A stretch of 64,000 nucleotides of DNA from Oceanospirillaceae bacterium (GTDB taxonomy: Bacteria > Pseudomonadota > Gammaproteobacteria > Pseudomonadales > Balneatricaceae), in the NCBI GenBank assembly GCA_002686055.1, contig NYZU01000008.1, forward strand, positions 21,175-85,174, written 5' to 3'. Position numbers and translations under genes: made by a program. How positions within the stretch are numbered: position 1 is the stretch's first letter; each line of letters opens with the position of its first letter. The notes beneath the pieces are model-generated. The model saw only the letters and a program-made list of their open reading frames with translations. It did not search any database and was not told the origin of the DNA. Shown here piece by piece: positions 42,501-52,175 of the stretch.

Positions 42501-43082
42501 GAGTAGGTATTCTTTATCATTAAACTCGGCGGCTGCGCCCAAATCTATTTCTTGAGAATCAACACTGATGGCTGACCGAGGTTGAAAGCCAATTTTATTA
42601 ACTGGCATTGGCTCATTAAATTCTGCAGCTCTAAACAATTGTTGTTGTAACATGCCCACTTGTGGATACCAGTAGTGTAATTTTTCTATTGCAGTTGGCA
42701 TTTGAGTGGTAGCCTCTTGGGCTTCTTCAAGGCTAGCAAAATCACCTACCAGGACAACCCAATTTCCTTCTTGTAGCTGCACTAAATAGTAGGGCCAATC
42801 TATTTCTGGTAAATCATCAATAAATTGTTGCGCCTCTAATAGGCTGTGATTGGATAGTACTTGTATCGTATAGTGATGACTTGGCAACGACATAAAGCGA
42901 CTTTGCTGAAGGGCTAAATCTTGCAGATAAATGTCCTCTTCCACCTGCAAATTATAATGCTGACGCTTATCACCGCTTGGCATTATATTGGCGGCTAGAC
43001 TTTGTTCTAGAGGCATGAAAGTAAGGCATACTAGTAATGGATAAGAACATGCCTTAATAGGATTGGGTAGTAACTTACTCAT
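39528..43082 (-). CDS. Large outer-membrane beta-barrel protein with N-terminal SPOR-like segment, unknown function
   Basis: Signal peptide, HYTIQVLSNHSLLEAQQFIDDLPEIDWPYYLVQLQEGNWVVLVGDFASLEEAQ (SPOR-like), then long alternating-residue beta-strand-rich region. Overlaps the upstream gene end. Confidence 0.75.
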   Translation of the reverse strand: MSKLLPNPIKACSYPLLVCLTFMPLEQSLAANIMPSGDKRQHYNLQVEEDIYLQDLALQQSRFMSLPSHHYTIQVLSNHSLLEAQQFIDDLPEIDWPYYLVQLQEGNWVVLVGDFASLEEAQEATTQMPTAIEKLHYWYPQVGMLQQQLFRAAEFNEPMPVNKIGFQPRSAISVDSQEIDLGAAAEFNDKEYLLIGLIDMEAGQRQITGNIETATSGDRRYADSVWKDGKAQVYFKGIIKGEYLLTANVDSERGRDDWFRNIDINQTYAVYGDSALVSNLANDSDGPLYLLVEKDDSWAKWGRINPSITAHLASFQRSMQGAQGHYESVEIDANGYAKTEIDVFDARVLEKKSHVEFASPTGSLFYLKHNEVVADSIKIELETRDKVSGNVISTRTLREETDYEVNAAAGRIMLNKPLLEPEKNESLITDQEEDNYNPVYLLVNYNYVVIDDWNKGISGGVIRHSLNKKLRVGMVTIKEDQSYGVYELDSIEATAFLDDDKKHKLDIAYAESASEVEPRYVSTDGGLTWQKSDVSITNLDTNNQGAAFSLRGQYQSPNERVKLDYYYRDTESEFSAQASDSQQGWEAVGQNISAQINEQIDLHLKYHHQWRKDLDNSQAQETTELINSRITTVQANNQITERLSVSAELRHQQSTQADTNNQSHIENEENTVAIQGRYQVSEDTEIALKQQQTLKGEDKSHTAIDVRYRASENVTIKSGATHGPQGSTGSAELEYKLRDRLTLQSGLKYGTDNSLASSLGAGYAGDKFSVKGGLEHKTDQRVATSLGVGYKMDKVSVQSDIAHSADQHLTSSVGLSYSPKNGQSYRVAVADGRGGEQDNSQSLTLGANRAVSDDTEFDVSTTMTLKGKHLRQDQMGSIKHQIDDERSLSVGISNYEQESDGEQSDGYDLTVGYKPNRNWAIDVSAGQGYVHRLEGVKDQRQNASVGAAYVRQDTQEKSILRGLIRYEMAQETGQKNRDRHLLQTGLKGKYNQDITLFTDLDLGYTKDRDQEKIEARNNKFDFGFAYRPVLHDRLNIIGKYSWLDDQKPADQTSYTGLEILKGHVMSADILYDITNKWSLGGKLAIRKAQEKMPGLPMTEAVTSLGAINNRYYFLPETWLSGEYRLLSTSLTKDSKEGFVVELGKRFNDHIDAAVGYNWAGYNADLTALEYGIEGVYVRLSVIME
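40617..40937 (-). repeat. Tandem ~27-aa beta-hairpin repeats inside the barrel ORF
   Basis: TLQSGLKYGTDNSLASSLGAGYAGDKF / SVKGGLEHKTDQRVATSLGVGYKMDKV / SVQSDIAHSADQHLTSSVGLSYSPKN, preceded by a more divergent unit. Confidence 0.75.
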
Positions 43083-46000
43083 TATTACCACCTTCTATAA
43101 TTGGTCCTTGCTTAATCTGAGACAGCCCATCCTGTTGCTTAATAAGTATGGCGGTTAAACGAAATTTATCGCGCGGCAATATCAACTCAGTTACTGGTTC
43201 CTCCGCCTTTATACCTTGCTCAAGCACGTCATTGGCCGAGATAGTATCGGGGACTAAATGCGGCATACTAAACAATAAGTTGCCATCCTTATTTATATTA
43301 ATGGCGTTAAAACCTTGTCCGCTAATCTGCAAAGCCTTACCTTTGATACGCATATCATTGCGCTCGGTTTTATCGCCTTGTGGCAAGGCTAATAACATAT
43401 CCTCTCTAGTTACGTTAATGGTCTTATTGGAGATCTTTTTATCAACCTCACCTGCATGCAATATTATTGGGATTTTTCGAGTAATGGCTTGGCGATCATA
43501 TTGATCAGTTACTTTAAGCTGTAATGAAAATTGCCCAGGTTTTGTTTGCATTCCATTATCGGAATCGCCAACCCAAAGAATAGGTTTAAACATTTCTTCA
43601 CGGCTTCCAGTAAAGGTTTTAACGGTTTTACCATTAACTTCTTCACGGATAATCACAGTCCAGTTGTTAATAAAGGCAGCAAAGTTGCTATGTAAATAGA
43701 TTTCAAAAGGCTCAACAAATAATTGTGAGGATGGATTTACAATGGCATGACCAAAAATTGCTAAATTCATTCTTGGCGAAGGTTTATCTGATAGTTGGCG
43801 TATAACCATGGTATTAGGTGTTATGCCATTACTATTTGCAGGCAATTGCACCCCAAAATTTACCTTCGATGGAATACCTGAGCGTATATCTACTAACTTT
43901 GATAAACGCCCCACCACTGAAGCGCCAACTGGCAAGCTTGTTTCATCAAGACGAATAACCATTCGTCCAGGGATCACATTAGGAAGATGATACTGGCCAT
44001 CTTGATCAACTTGTATTTGCTGTCCAGCCGAGGTGAACAAGCGCACGTTAGGTAATGGTTCTTCACCTTTAGTCTGCTGACCATCGCCATTGCGATCGTG
44101 GTACACCTTGCCAATGATCGTTGCAAGGTCAAATAAGGCACTGGGTACAACTTTTACACTAGCCTGGGACTCGGCTGATATAGGTATATCATCACTAGGA
44201 TCTACAGTAGCTAAAGTAGCCACTGCCATAGCTGTATTAATATATGTACCAAAATTCACACCAGAACCAATGGCTAACTGATATTGCAGTTGATGTTTAG
44301 CCCCTGATTCCAGATCGCCAAGGGCAAAGTGCAAACTATTGTCATTAATCTTTACTGGCTTAATCACTGCTCCATTATAGCGAGCAGAACCATCCACATA
44401 GCGAAAGCCTGGTGGTAATTTATCAGTAACACCAATAGCCTTTTGGGTAATACTTGAAACATTTTCTAGGGATACACTGTAAACCACTGTATCACCAACA
44501 GAGGCTTGTTTACGATTAGCCTGTTTATCAATTTTAATATCTTTGGGCACCACGAGAGGAATAGGTATAGATAATGATCCTTTTAGCACGACCATATTAA
44601 TGCCCAGATCAAGTGGTGAAATATAATCCTCAGCTGTTACCACTTTCTGCCCACTAAAAGGGATAGTTATATATTCAGTAAGGGCAACAAATTTTTTACC
44701 TGATAAACCCCAAAGTTTAAATTTATGCCCTGCTGGCCCACCTACTTTTAACTCGGGGCGTGAATCATCGATAAGCAAAGAATTATCATGGCCAAGTGGA
44801 TAGCCACTCACTTTATCCAAAAGATTATTCTTATAGGCGAGAAATACCAAATTAACCCGTTCTATAGTATTTTGGTCGGGGCTCCAAACGTAATCAGGCT
44901 TATTATCTCCATCAATATCAATATAAACATAGGTCTGACCACCCACATCCAGCACACCATCTTCGTCACCCAGATCAAGGTTGTCGACCGTAATGCTGGT
45001 CTCATCTTTCAGATCCAAGTCATTGCAATTACTGTAGTTTGAATTAGACGTAGTAGTATCAATTTTGGCCAGGCATCTCAGTTTGTCAAAAGACGCTTCT
45101 AGTATCTTTACTTCATCAATAATGTCTGGATTTTTAGCAATTAGGCCTTCAGAAAACGTGGGACGTTTTTCATTCGGATTCCTGCCATTTTCACTATTAA
45201 CCTTATTAACTAAAGCTTGGACTTGCATAGACATAGGGGGGTTATCAAAATCTTTATGCTCAGCAATAGCTCTTTGATAAGCAGCCAATAGATCTTCATG
45301 GATATTAACCAAACCGACCTGTAGTAACTGTTCTAATGATACGGTGATACCATTAGCATTCTGGTCACCACCAGTAGAAGCAGAATCTTCCAGAATCTCC
45401 GCCATAGCCAAGGCAAAATGCCTATTGACCTGATCAATTAACGCTTGCACCTCAGCCACTAGAACAGGATCAGAAAAACCATCATGCTCTTGAATAGCTT
45501 GTTGATATAGATCAAGTAATAGAATCTGAATATTTTGTAGGCCGCTTATGGCTTGTAACTGCGCCAAGCTAATCAATTCGCCATTTTTGTTATTGGCGCC
45601 ACTCACTGAATCTTCCAGAATTTCTTCTAAGGCTTGATGATGGGCCTCGGTATTAACCTGATCTATAAGTGTCTGAACTTCTTCGATAGTAGGCGGAGTG
45701 GAGAAGTCCTTTTTATTTTCTATCGCATGCTGATATTGCTCTAAAAGGTCAGGATTGACATTATTAGCTATAGTTTGTAATTGCTCTAGATTAATTTCAT
45801 TATCTGAGTCCAAAATATCAGCTAAGGCTTGATCACTGGCGGCAGAATTAACCAGGTTAACCAAAGCCTGAACTTGGTCTAAAGTTGGAGGATCAGAAAA
45901 GTTCTTATGGTTAGCAATCGCAGCCTGATATTGTACCAGTAACGAAGTATTAATATCCTCAGACAAAAGCTGCAACTGGGCCAAACTAATAGCAATACCG

Positions 46001-47112
46001 TTAGCATTACCCTGTCCACTAGGTGGTAGTGAATCCTCTAAAATTTCAGCTAATGCCTTAGTACTAAATCGATTATTGACTTCATCAACTAGAGCCTGCA
46101 CCTGAGCTATAGTTGGGGGTTCAGAAAAGTCCTTATGGTCAGCAATCTCATCCTGATATTCAGCCAAAAGCTTAGGATTAACATCTATAGCAACAGCTTG
46201 TAATTGTGACAGTGTTATAGGTTTCACTGATGGTGAGTTAAATTCGGCAGGGTCACCCGAACCTGAGTTATTAAATATATTCTGTAAAGATTCTTTAGCT
46301 ACGCGGTTAATACTTTCAATAATGGACTGAACTTCTGCAACAGTTGGGGGATTAGAAAAATTGCCTTCGATGGCAATTCGATGCTGATATTGGCTAAGTA
46401 ATTCAGACTGTATATTAGTAGCAACTAATTCGAGTTGGGCTAAACTTACTGAGACTGTATTTGCATTATTAGCCCCGCCAGATGAACGAGAATCTTCTAG
46501 TATCTCAAGTAACGCTGTCAGTTGATTAGAGGATTGAACAAGATCAACATCACGAATAATAACATTGCTTAAAACAACCTCTGCGTTGGTAGTATCAACG
46601 GTTGCATTCACACCGTCTTGAGTCGAACCAACCATTAGGTCAGTTTGTTCGTCACCCCTAAGTTGTAATAAATTATCAACTGTTTGTGTAACCCCTTTTT
46701 CAAGTAAAACTGTTTTTCCACCTGTTGTATCAATTTCAGTAAGATCGACAATTAATGAATGAAAATTATTATCGCCAGTGATTTTTGATACACCCGCGCC
46801 AGTAAGATAAATCTGGCTGTCGTTATGAATAAAGGTACCATCATTGTTCCAATCCCCTGATACACGCATCTGTGCGCCCGGGGCACCAGTCAAACTGCCG
46901 CTTCTATTAATGCTTAAATTACCATTGGTAATTAAAATCTCATTAACAGCAAGGTGAAGTTTCTCATTTGGCCCAATCGTTAGGTTGGCTTGGGACAAGC
47001 CCATAGGTACCAATAAAAGAATGGCTAGAGCTTGGCATTGAAATTTACAAAAAAAACTTGCAAAGAACTGATAAAGTTTGCGTGATAATAACTTTAAATA
47101 GATTTTAATCAT
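43075..47112 (-). CDS. Giant secreted/surface protein with six internal repeats, a DUF11-type domain and an SdrD B-like domain
   Basis: Signal peptide; repeats (ISLAQLQ...LLxQYQxAIAxHKDFSxPPT...VQALVDQVN); VPKDIKIDKQANRKQASVGDTVVYSVSLENVSSI...VTDKLPPGFRYVDGSARYNG (DUF11); IIGKVYHDRNGDGQQTKGEEPLPNVRLFTSAG (SdrD B-like). ORF from 47148; likely start 47112. Confidence 0.78.
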   Translation of the reverse strand: MIKIYLKLLSRKLYQFFASFFCKFQCQALAILLLVPMGLSQANLTIGPNEKLHLAVNEILITNGNLSINRSGSLTGAPGAQMRVSGDWNNDGTFIHNDSQIYLTGAGVSKITGDNNFHSLIVDLTEIDTTGGKTVLLEKGVTQTVDNLLQLRGDEQTDLMVGSTQDGVNATVDTTNAEVVLSNVIIRDVDLVQSSNQLTALLEILEDSRSSGGANNANTVSVSLAQLELVATNIQSELLSQYQHRIAIEGNFSNPPTVAEVQSIIESINRVAKESLQNIFNNSGSGDPAEFNSPSVKPITLSQLQAVAIDVNPKLLAEYQDEIADHKDFSEPPTIAQVQALVDEVNNRFSTKALAEILEDSLPPSGQGNANGIAISLAQLQLLSEDINTSLLVQYQAAIANHKNFSDPPTLDQVQALVNLVNSAASDQALADILDSDNEINLEQLQTIANNVNPDLLEQYQHAIENKKDFSTPPTIEEVQTLIDQVNTEAHHQALEEILEDSVSGANNKNGELISLAQLQAISGLQNIQILLLDLYQQAIQEHDGFSDPVLVAEVQALIDQVNRHFALAMAEILEDSASTGGDQNANGITVSLEQLLQVGLVNIHEDLLAAYQRAIAEHKDFDNPPMSMQVQALVNKVNSENGRNPNEKRPTFSEGLIAKNPDIIDEVKILEASFDKLRCLAKIDTTTSNSNYSNCNDLDLKDETSITVDNLDLGDEDGVLDVGGQTYVYIDIDGDNKPDYVWSPDQNTIERVNLVFLAYKNNLLDKVSGYPLGHDNSLLIDDSRPELKVGGPAGHKFKLWGLSGKKFVALTEYITIPFSGQKVVTAEDYISPLDLGINMVVLKGSLSIPIPLVVPKDIKIDKQANRKQASVGDTVVYSVSLENVSSITQKAIGVTDKLPPGFRYVDGSARYNGAVIKPVKINDNSLHFALGDLESGAKHQLQYQLAIGSGVNFGTYINTAMAVATLATVDPSDDIPISAESQASVKVVPSALFDLATIIGKVYHDRNGDGQQTKGEEPLPNVRLFTSAGQQIQVDQDGQYHLPNVIPGRMVIRLDETSLPVGASVVGRLSKLVDIRSGIPSKVNFGVQLPANSNGITPNTMVIRQLSDKPSPRMNLAIFGHAIVNPSSQLFVEPFEIYLHSNFAAFINNWTVIIREEVNGKTVKTFTGSREEMFKPILWVGDSDNGMQTKPGQFSLQLKVTDQYDRQAITRKIPIILHAGEVDKKISNKTINVTREDMLLALPQGDKTERNDMRIKGKALQISGQGFNAININKDGNLLFSMPHLVPDTISANDVLEQGIKAEEPVTELILPRDKFRLTAILIKQQDGLSQIKQGPIIEGGNNE
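45185..46455 (-). repeat. Six degenerate tandem ~65-75 aa repeats in the giant surface protein
   Basis: Aligned by eye: VSLAQLELVATNIQSELLSQYQHRIAIEGNFSNPPTVAEVQSIIESIN; ITLSQLQAVAIDVNPKLLAEYQDEIADHKDFSEPPTIAQVQALVDEVN; ISLAQLQLLSEDINTSLLVQYQAAIANHKNFSDPPTLDQVQALVNLVN; and three more. Confidence 0.85.
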
Positions 47113-47462
47113 CTGATAAATTTTGTACAAAAGACAACAAGCCATCATTTCTATAAACGATTAGCTAGAGTTGTAATAATAATGATTAAATATAGTTAAG
47201 GGCTGGCCAATTAGCCAATTTTTTAATTATTATTTTATTTATCATTTAAAATATTAGAGACGTCTTAGATAGACTAGATCAATATTTAGACAACATATTT
47301 CTTAGACAGATTGAAGATAATGTAGCAATAGAGAATTACCCTGCAAGCCCATTAGCCATTAAAAACTATGGGTTACACTTTATAATAAGCGCCTATTGTA
47401 TCCAAAAAACTTCAATTAATGCTAAGAGTGCAAAATTAATTCGTTTCTTGGCACACGAGTTG

Positions 47463-47909
47463 CTACCAAGTGCCTTTATTCGGCATAGATAACCATGGTT
47501 CCATTGGTTCAAGGCGTTCATTAGCCTGAATCAACTCCACAGAGACATTATCAGGAGACTTAACAAAGGCCATATGCCCATCACGTGGCGGCCTATTGAT
47601 GGTAATACCTGCATCAAGCAGACGCTGGCAAACGGCATAAATATCATCCACATTATAAGCCACATGCCCCCAACTTCGACCTGTATCCATAGGTTCTGGG
47701 TCGGGATCCCAATTATGAGTCAATTCTAACTCTGGGGCCCGCACAGCCCGCGCCTGTTCAGCATCTTCTGGGGCAGCCAGAAACACTAGGGTAAAGCGCC
47801 CTGAGGGATAATCATTACGTCGAATTTCTTCCAAGCCTAACTTGTTACACCAAAAATCCAAAGAGGCTTCCAAGTCAGTTACTCTTATCATGGTATGACG
47901 ATAACGCAT
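47463..47909 (-). CDS. VOC family protein, lactoylglutathione lyase-like
   Basis: MRYRHTMIRVTDLEASLDFWCNKLGLEEIRRNDYPSGRFTLVFLAAPED...WGHVAYNVDDIYAVCQRLLDAG. Confidence 0.88.
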   Translation of the reverse strand: MRYRHTMIRVTDLEASLDFWCNKLGLEEIRRNDYPSGRFTLVFLAAPEDAEQARAVRAPELELTHNWDPDPEPMDTGRSWGHVAYNVDDIYAVCQRLLDAGITINRPPRDGHMAFVKSPDNVSVELIQANERLEPMEPWLSMPNKGTW

Positions 47910-47991
47910 ATAACACCCTCAAAATATAAATATTCTTGTTACTAATGGTTATAGTAACAATCAATATGGATGGATAACAATTACAAAATAA

Positions 47992-48016
47992 AAAACGCAA
48001 GCTAAGCTTGCGTTTT
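47992..48016 (-). terminator. Rho-independent terminator downstream of mmsA
   Basis: AAAACGCAAGCtaaGCTTGCGTTTT perfect hairpin. Confidence 0.8.
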
Positions 48017-48038
48017 CTTTAGCTAAAAGGTGGCTATA

Positions 48039-49538
48039 TTAACTTGGGAATGAGAATTGGCTTCCCTCTCGTACACCACTCGAAGGCCATCTTTGCGTTA
48101 TCGTCTTTCGCCGAGTGTAGAAACGAATTGAATCTGGACCATGGGCACTTAGATCACCAAATAAGGAGCGTTTCCAGCCACCAAAGCTGTGATAAGCCAC
48201 CGGTACTGGCAAGGGTACGTTAATACCTACCATACCCACTTTGATATTATCAGCAAAGTAACGAGCCGCCTCTCCATCGCGAGTAAACAAACAGGTACCA
48301 TTACCAAATTCATGATCATCAATCAGTTGCATAGCTTGCTGCATCGACTCAGCCCGCACCACACAAAGAACAGGCCCAAAAATTTCTTCCTGATAAACAG
48401 TCATCTCTTGGGTAACGCGGTCAAATAAAGTGCCACCAATAAAATAACCATTTTCATGTCCATCAACCACGATGCCACGACCATCAACAACCAGCTCAGC
48501 ACCTTGCTCAACACCTTGGGTAATTAATCCTTGTATGCGTTCCTGAGACATTTTGGTAATCAATGGACCCATTTGATTACTGGTATCAGTACCATTACCG
48601 ATTTTTAAGCTGGCTACCTGTGGCTCTAATTTAGCAACTAACTCATCAGCAGTTTGATCACCAACACAAACCACAACAGAAATAGCCATACAACGCTCAC
48701 CACAAGAACCATAAGCGGCACCCATTAGGGCATTAACAGCATTGTCTATATCTGCGTCAGGCATCACAATAGCATGATTCTTGGCTCCACCAAGAGCCTG
48801 TACACGCTTACCATTAGCTGTGCCCTGACTATATATATACTCAGCAATGGGCGTGGAACCAACAAAGCTAACAGCCTGCACACGCTCATCTTCTAAAATA
48901 GTATCAACGGCTTCTTTATCGCCATTAACCACGTTAAATACACCATCAGGTAAACCAGCTTGCTTGAGCAACTCCGCCACTAACATGGGCGCAGAGGGAT
49001 CACGCTCAGAAGGCTTTAAAATAAATGTATTGCCACAAATCAAGGCCATAGGGAACATCCACATAGGCACCATAGCAGGAAAATTAAACGGCGTAATACC
49101 AGCTACCACACCAAGAGCTTGAAATTCAGACCAACTATCAATAGCCGGACCAACATTTTTACTATGTTCACCCTTAAGTAGTTCGGGGCCACCACAGGCA
49201 TACTCAACTACTTCAATACCTCGAGTTAATTCACCCATGGCATCATCTAACACTTTGCCATGTTCATCGGTAATTAAACGGCAAATTTGTTCGGCATTTT
49301 CTTCCAATAATTGTTTAAAGCGAAACATAACTCGCGCACGTTTCATGGGAGGTGTATTACGCCATGCTGGGAAGGCGGCCTGTGCCGCAGCAATTGCTTC
49401 TTCTACAGTGTTTTTACTGGCTAGAGCAACCTGTTTGGTTACCGCACCTGTGGCAGGATTAAATACATCCTGAGTACGGTCGCCCTGTCCTTGAAATTGG
49501 CTACCATTTATCATGTGTCCTACAACTTGCATGCTCAT
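48039..49538 (-). CDS. mmsA: CoA-acylating methylmalonate-semialdehyde dehydrogenase
   Basis: GVVAGITPFNFPAMVPMWMFPMALICGNTFILKPSERDPSAPM, GAKNHAIVMPDADIDNAVNALMGAAYGSCGERCMAIS. Confidence 0.95.
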   Translation of the reverse strand: MSMQVVGHMINGSQFQGQGDRTQDVFNPATGAVTKQVALASKNTVEEAIAAAQAAFPAWRNTPPMKRARVMFRFKQLLEENAEQICRLITDEHGKVLDDAMGELTRGIEVVEYACGGPELLKGEHSKNVGPAIDSWSEFQALGVVAGITPFNFPAMVPMWMFPMALICGNTFILKPSERDPSAPMLVAELLKQAGLPDGVFNVVNGDKEAVDTILEDERVQAVSFVGSTPIAEYIYSQGTANGKRVQALGGAKNHAIVMPDADIDNAVNALMGAAYGSCGERCMAISVVVCVGDQTADELVAKLEPQVASLKIGNGTDTSNQMGPLITKMSQERIQGLITQGVEQGAELVVDGRGIVVDGHENGYFIGGTLFDRVTQEMTVYQEEIFGPVLCVVRAESMQQAMQLIDDHEFGNGTCLFTRDGEAARYFADNIKVGMVGINVPLPVPVAYHSFGGWKRSLFGDLSAHGPDSIRFYTRRKTITQRWPSSGVREGSQFSFPS

Positions 49539-49625
49539 ATTCCTCGATTATCTAAGTTGCTAAAAATCATTATTCAGGTGCTAGGTATTAAGCATATTTA
49601 GCTTAAACAATCTTACCTAGCAGGC

Positions 49626-50969
49626 CTATTCGTTACCCAGTTCTTGAATTGACTCACCTAAGGCATTAATCACCCTGTCAATTTCTGTTTCTTCAACAGT
49701 AAATGGTAGCCCCAGTTGCACCGTATCGCCACCATAACGCACATAGAAGCCCTTTTGCCAGCATTTCATGGCAATTTGATAGGGCCTTAAAGCTGGCTCG
49801 CCTGGCGCTGCAGCAATAGTTAAACCAGCTGCCAAACCATAATTGCGAATATCTACAATATGTTGCAACCCTTTTAAACCATGCACCATAGTTTCAAATT
49901 TAGGTGCCATAGTTTTAACCCGTGCCACCAGCTGCTCGCGTTCCAGAATATCCAATGCTGCCAGAGCTGCAGCACAGGCTACTGGGTGACCAGAATAAGT
50001 ATAGCCGTGGGGCAACTCCAACATATACTCAGGTCCACCCTTATCCATAAAGGTATCGTAAATTTCCTGCTTGGCTATAACCGCGCCCATGGGAACAACA
50101 CCATTAGTCAGTTGCTTAGCCGTGGTCATCAAATCAGGTGTCACACCAAACTCAGCCGCTCCAGTATAGCTTCCTACCCGCCCAAAACCAGTAATCACCT
50201 CATCAAAAATCAATAAAATATTGTGTTGATCACAAATTTTTCTTAGGCGCTTTAAATAACCCACAGGCGGTGGAATTACCCCAGCTGAGCCTGCCATAGG
50301 TTCGACAATGACCGCTGCTATATTACTCGCGTCATGCAACATAATCTGTTGCTCTAGCTCATTCGCAAGGTGCTCACCACTAGTCGGCATGCCTCGCGAA
50401 AAGCTATTCTCTGATAACATGGTATGAGCAAGATGTATAGCATCAATACCTTGACCATAGAGGGCTCGGTTAGGTGCTAGTCCACCGACACTAATGCCAC
50501 CAAAATTGACCCCATGATAGCCTTTAGCGCGACCAATAAGCCGGGTCTTACTTGCCTGACCATGTTTACGCCAATAAGCCCGAGCAATTTTTAATGCTGT
50601 CTCTACAGATTCGGATCCCGAACCCGTAAAAAAGACCCGATTAAGTCCCTCAGGCATCAACTCAACTATACGGTTAGCCAGTTCAAAGGACTTGGGTTGA
50701 CCAAACTGAAATCCAGGGGAATAGTCTAAAGTTCGTGCTTGCTGAGCTATTGCCTCAGCGATTTCCTCACGGCCATGGCCTAGGCCACAGGTCCACAAAC
50801 CAGACAAACCATCAAATATTTGCCGTCCTTCAGCATCCGTATAATATCTGCCTTGAGCGGCAACCATCATACGCGGGTCTTTTTTAAACTGACGATTGGC
50901 CGTAAAAGGCATCCAGTGGGCTTGTAACTGCTCCTCAGACAAACCAGCACTTTGATCGGTAAAAGCCAT
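49626..50969 (-). CDS. Class III omega-aminotransferase (beta-alanine--pyruvate transaminase-like)
   Basis: LQAHWMPFTANRQFKKDPRMMVAAQGRYYTDAEGRQIFDGLSGLWTCGLGHGREEI; LLIFDEVITGFGRVGSYTGAAEFGVTPDLMTTAKQLTNGVVPMGAV. Confidence 0.92.
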   Translation of the reverse strand: MAFTDQSAGLSEEQLQAHWMPFTANRQFKKDPRMMVAAQGRYYTDAEGRQIFDGLSGLWTCGLGHGREEIAEAIAQQARTLDYSPGFQFGQPKSFELANRIVELMPEGLNRVFFTGSGSESVETALKIARAYWRKHGQASKTRLIGRAKGYHGVNFGGISVGGLAPNRALYGQGIDAIHLAHTMLSENSFSRGMPTSGEHLANELEQQIMLHDASNIAAVIVEPMAGSAGVIPPPVGYLKRLRKICDQHNILLIFDEVITGFGRVGSYTGAAEFGVTPDLMTTAKQLTNGVVPMGAVIAKQEIYDTFMDKGGPEYMLELPHGYTYSGHPVACAAALAALDILEREQLVARVKTMAPKFETMVHGLKGLQHIVDIRNYGLAAGLTIAAAPGEPALRPYQIAMKCWQKGFYVRYGGDTVQLGLPFTVEETEIDRVINALGESIQELGNE

Positions 50970-51101
50970 GGTGTATCTCCAGCAACTGGCTAATATAAGT
51001 GCTTTATTTTGCCTGATTATTAAATTAACTTAAATATGATATTATTTAATATTAATTAAGTATTTACTTACTTTTAGTTATTCTCAATAAGAGCCCCAAA
51101 A

Positions 51102-52043
51102 ATGGTCACCAATAATCCCCCCCATAATCCACAACTAAAAGGTTTGGCAGACACCGATTTACGCCTACTAAGAATTTTTAAGGCCGTTGTGGAAGCTGGC
51201 GGTTTTGCAGCGGCTGAGGTAGGGCTAAATATCAGTCGTGCTGCTATAAGTATGGCTATATCTGATTTGGAAACACGGCTTAAGCTGCGTCTCTGTATTC
51301 GCGGACGAGCAGGCTTTTCCATGACCCAAGAAGGTGAGGAAGTTTATCAGTCTGCCTTACAGCTGTTTACCGCCATCGAATCATTCCGCACAGACGTTAA
51401 TAGTTTACATAATGAATTACATGGTGAATTTAATATTGGTATTACTGATAATTTAGTCACCATGCCACATATGCATATTACCAATAGCCTTGGACAGCTA
51501 AAAAAGCAGGGGCCACAAGTACAGATAAATATTAGTATGATGCCCTCTAAGCGGATTGAGCAAAGTATTTTGGATGGTTACTTGCATGCTGGGGTGGTAA
51601 CCAATAGTCACCGCCTGCCGGAATTAGAATATCTCCCCCTTTACAGTGAAAGATCACTACTTTATTGCAGTGAGGATCACACCCTCTTCGGTCTAGATCT
51701 TAAATCCACCGATATCCGCAAGATAGCCACTTATGATGCTATAGCGCCCGCCTATGCCCAGAGTGCGGAAATTAAAAAGCATTATCAAAAACTAAATACA
51801 ACAGCCACTGCCACAGACCGAGAAGGCATCGCGTTTCTTATTCTTACTGGTGCCTATATTGGTTACCTACCTGAACATTTTGCTCAGCAATGGGTGAATC
51901 AACAACGTATGCGTCCCCTATTACCCCAACATTATTTCTTTGATACCGACTTCTCAGTTATTACCCGTAAAGGCCGGCGTCAAAATTCCATTCTTAATTA
52001 CTGGCTAAAGTCGTTAAAGTCTAATAATCCATCACCTAAATAG
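51102..52043 (+). CDS. LysR family transcriptional regulator
   Basis: DTDLRLLRIFKAVVEAGGFAAAEVGLNISRAAISMAISDLETRLKLRLCIRGRAGFSMTQEGEEVYQSA. Confidence 0.93.
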   Translation: MVTNNPPHNPQLKGLADTDLRLLRIFKAVVEAGGFAAAEVGLNISRAAISMAISDLETRLKLRLCIRGRAGFSMTQEGEEVYQSALQLFTAIESFRTDVNSLHNELHGEFNIGITDNLVTMPHMHITNSLGQLKKQGPQVQINISMMPSKRIEQSILDGYLHAGVVTNSHRLPELEYLPLYSERSLLYCSEDHTLFGLDLKSTDIRKIATYDAIAPAYAQSAEIKKHYQKLNTTATATDREGIAFLILTGAYIGYLPEHFAQQWVNQQRMRPLLPQHYFFDTDFSVITRKGRRQNSILNYWLKSLKSNNPSPK

Positions 52044-52175
52044 ATAAATTGCCGCCTCTTGTAACGGTATTTATCTAGTCTAAAAGTGAAACAAAACATC
52101 TTGGACTGGTTTCCAAAGCGAGTTTATGAAATGATAGAGCTAAGTATAACTAGCAGGAACTCATCTACATAACCC

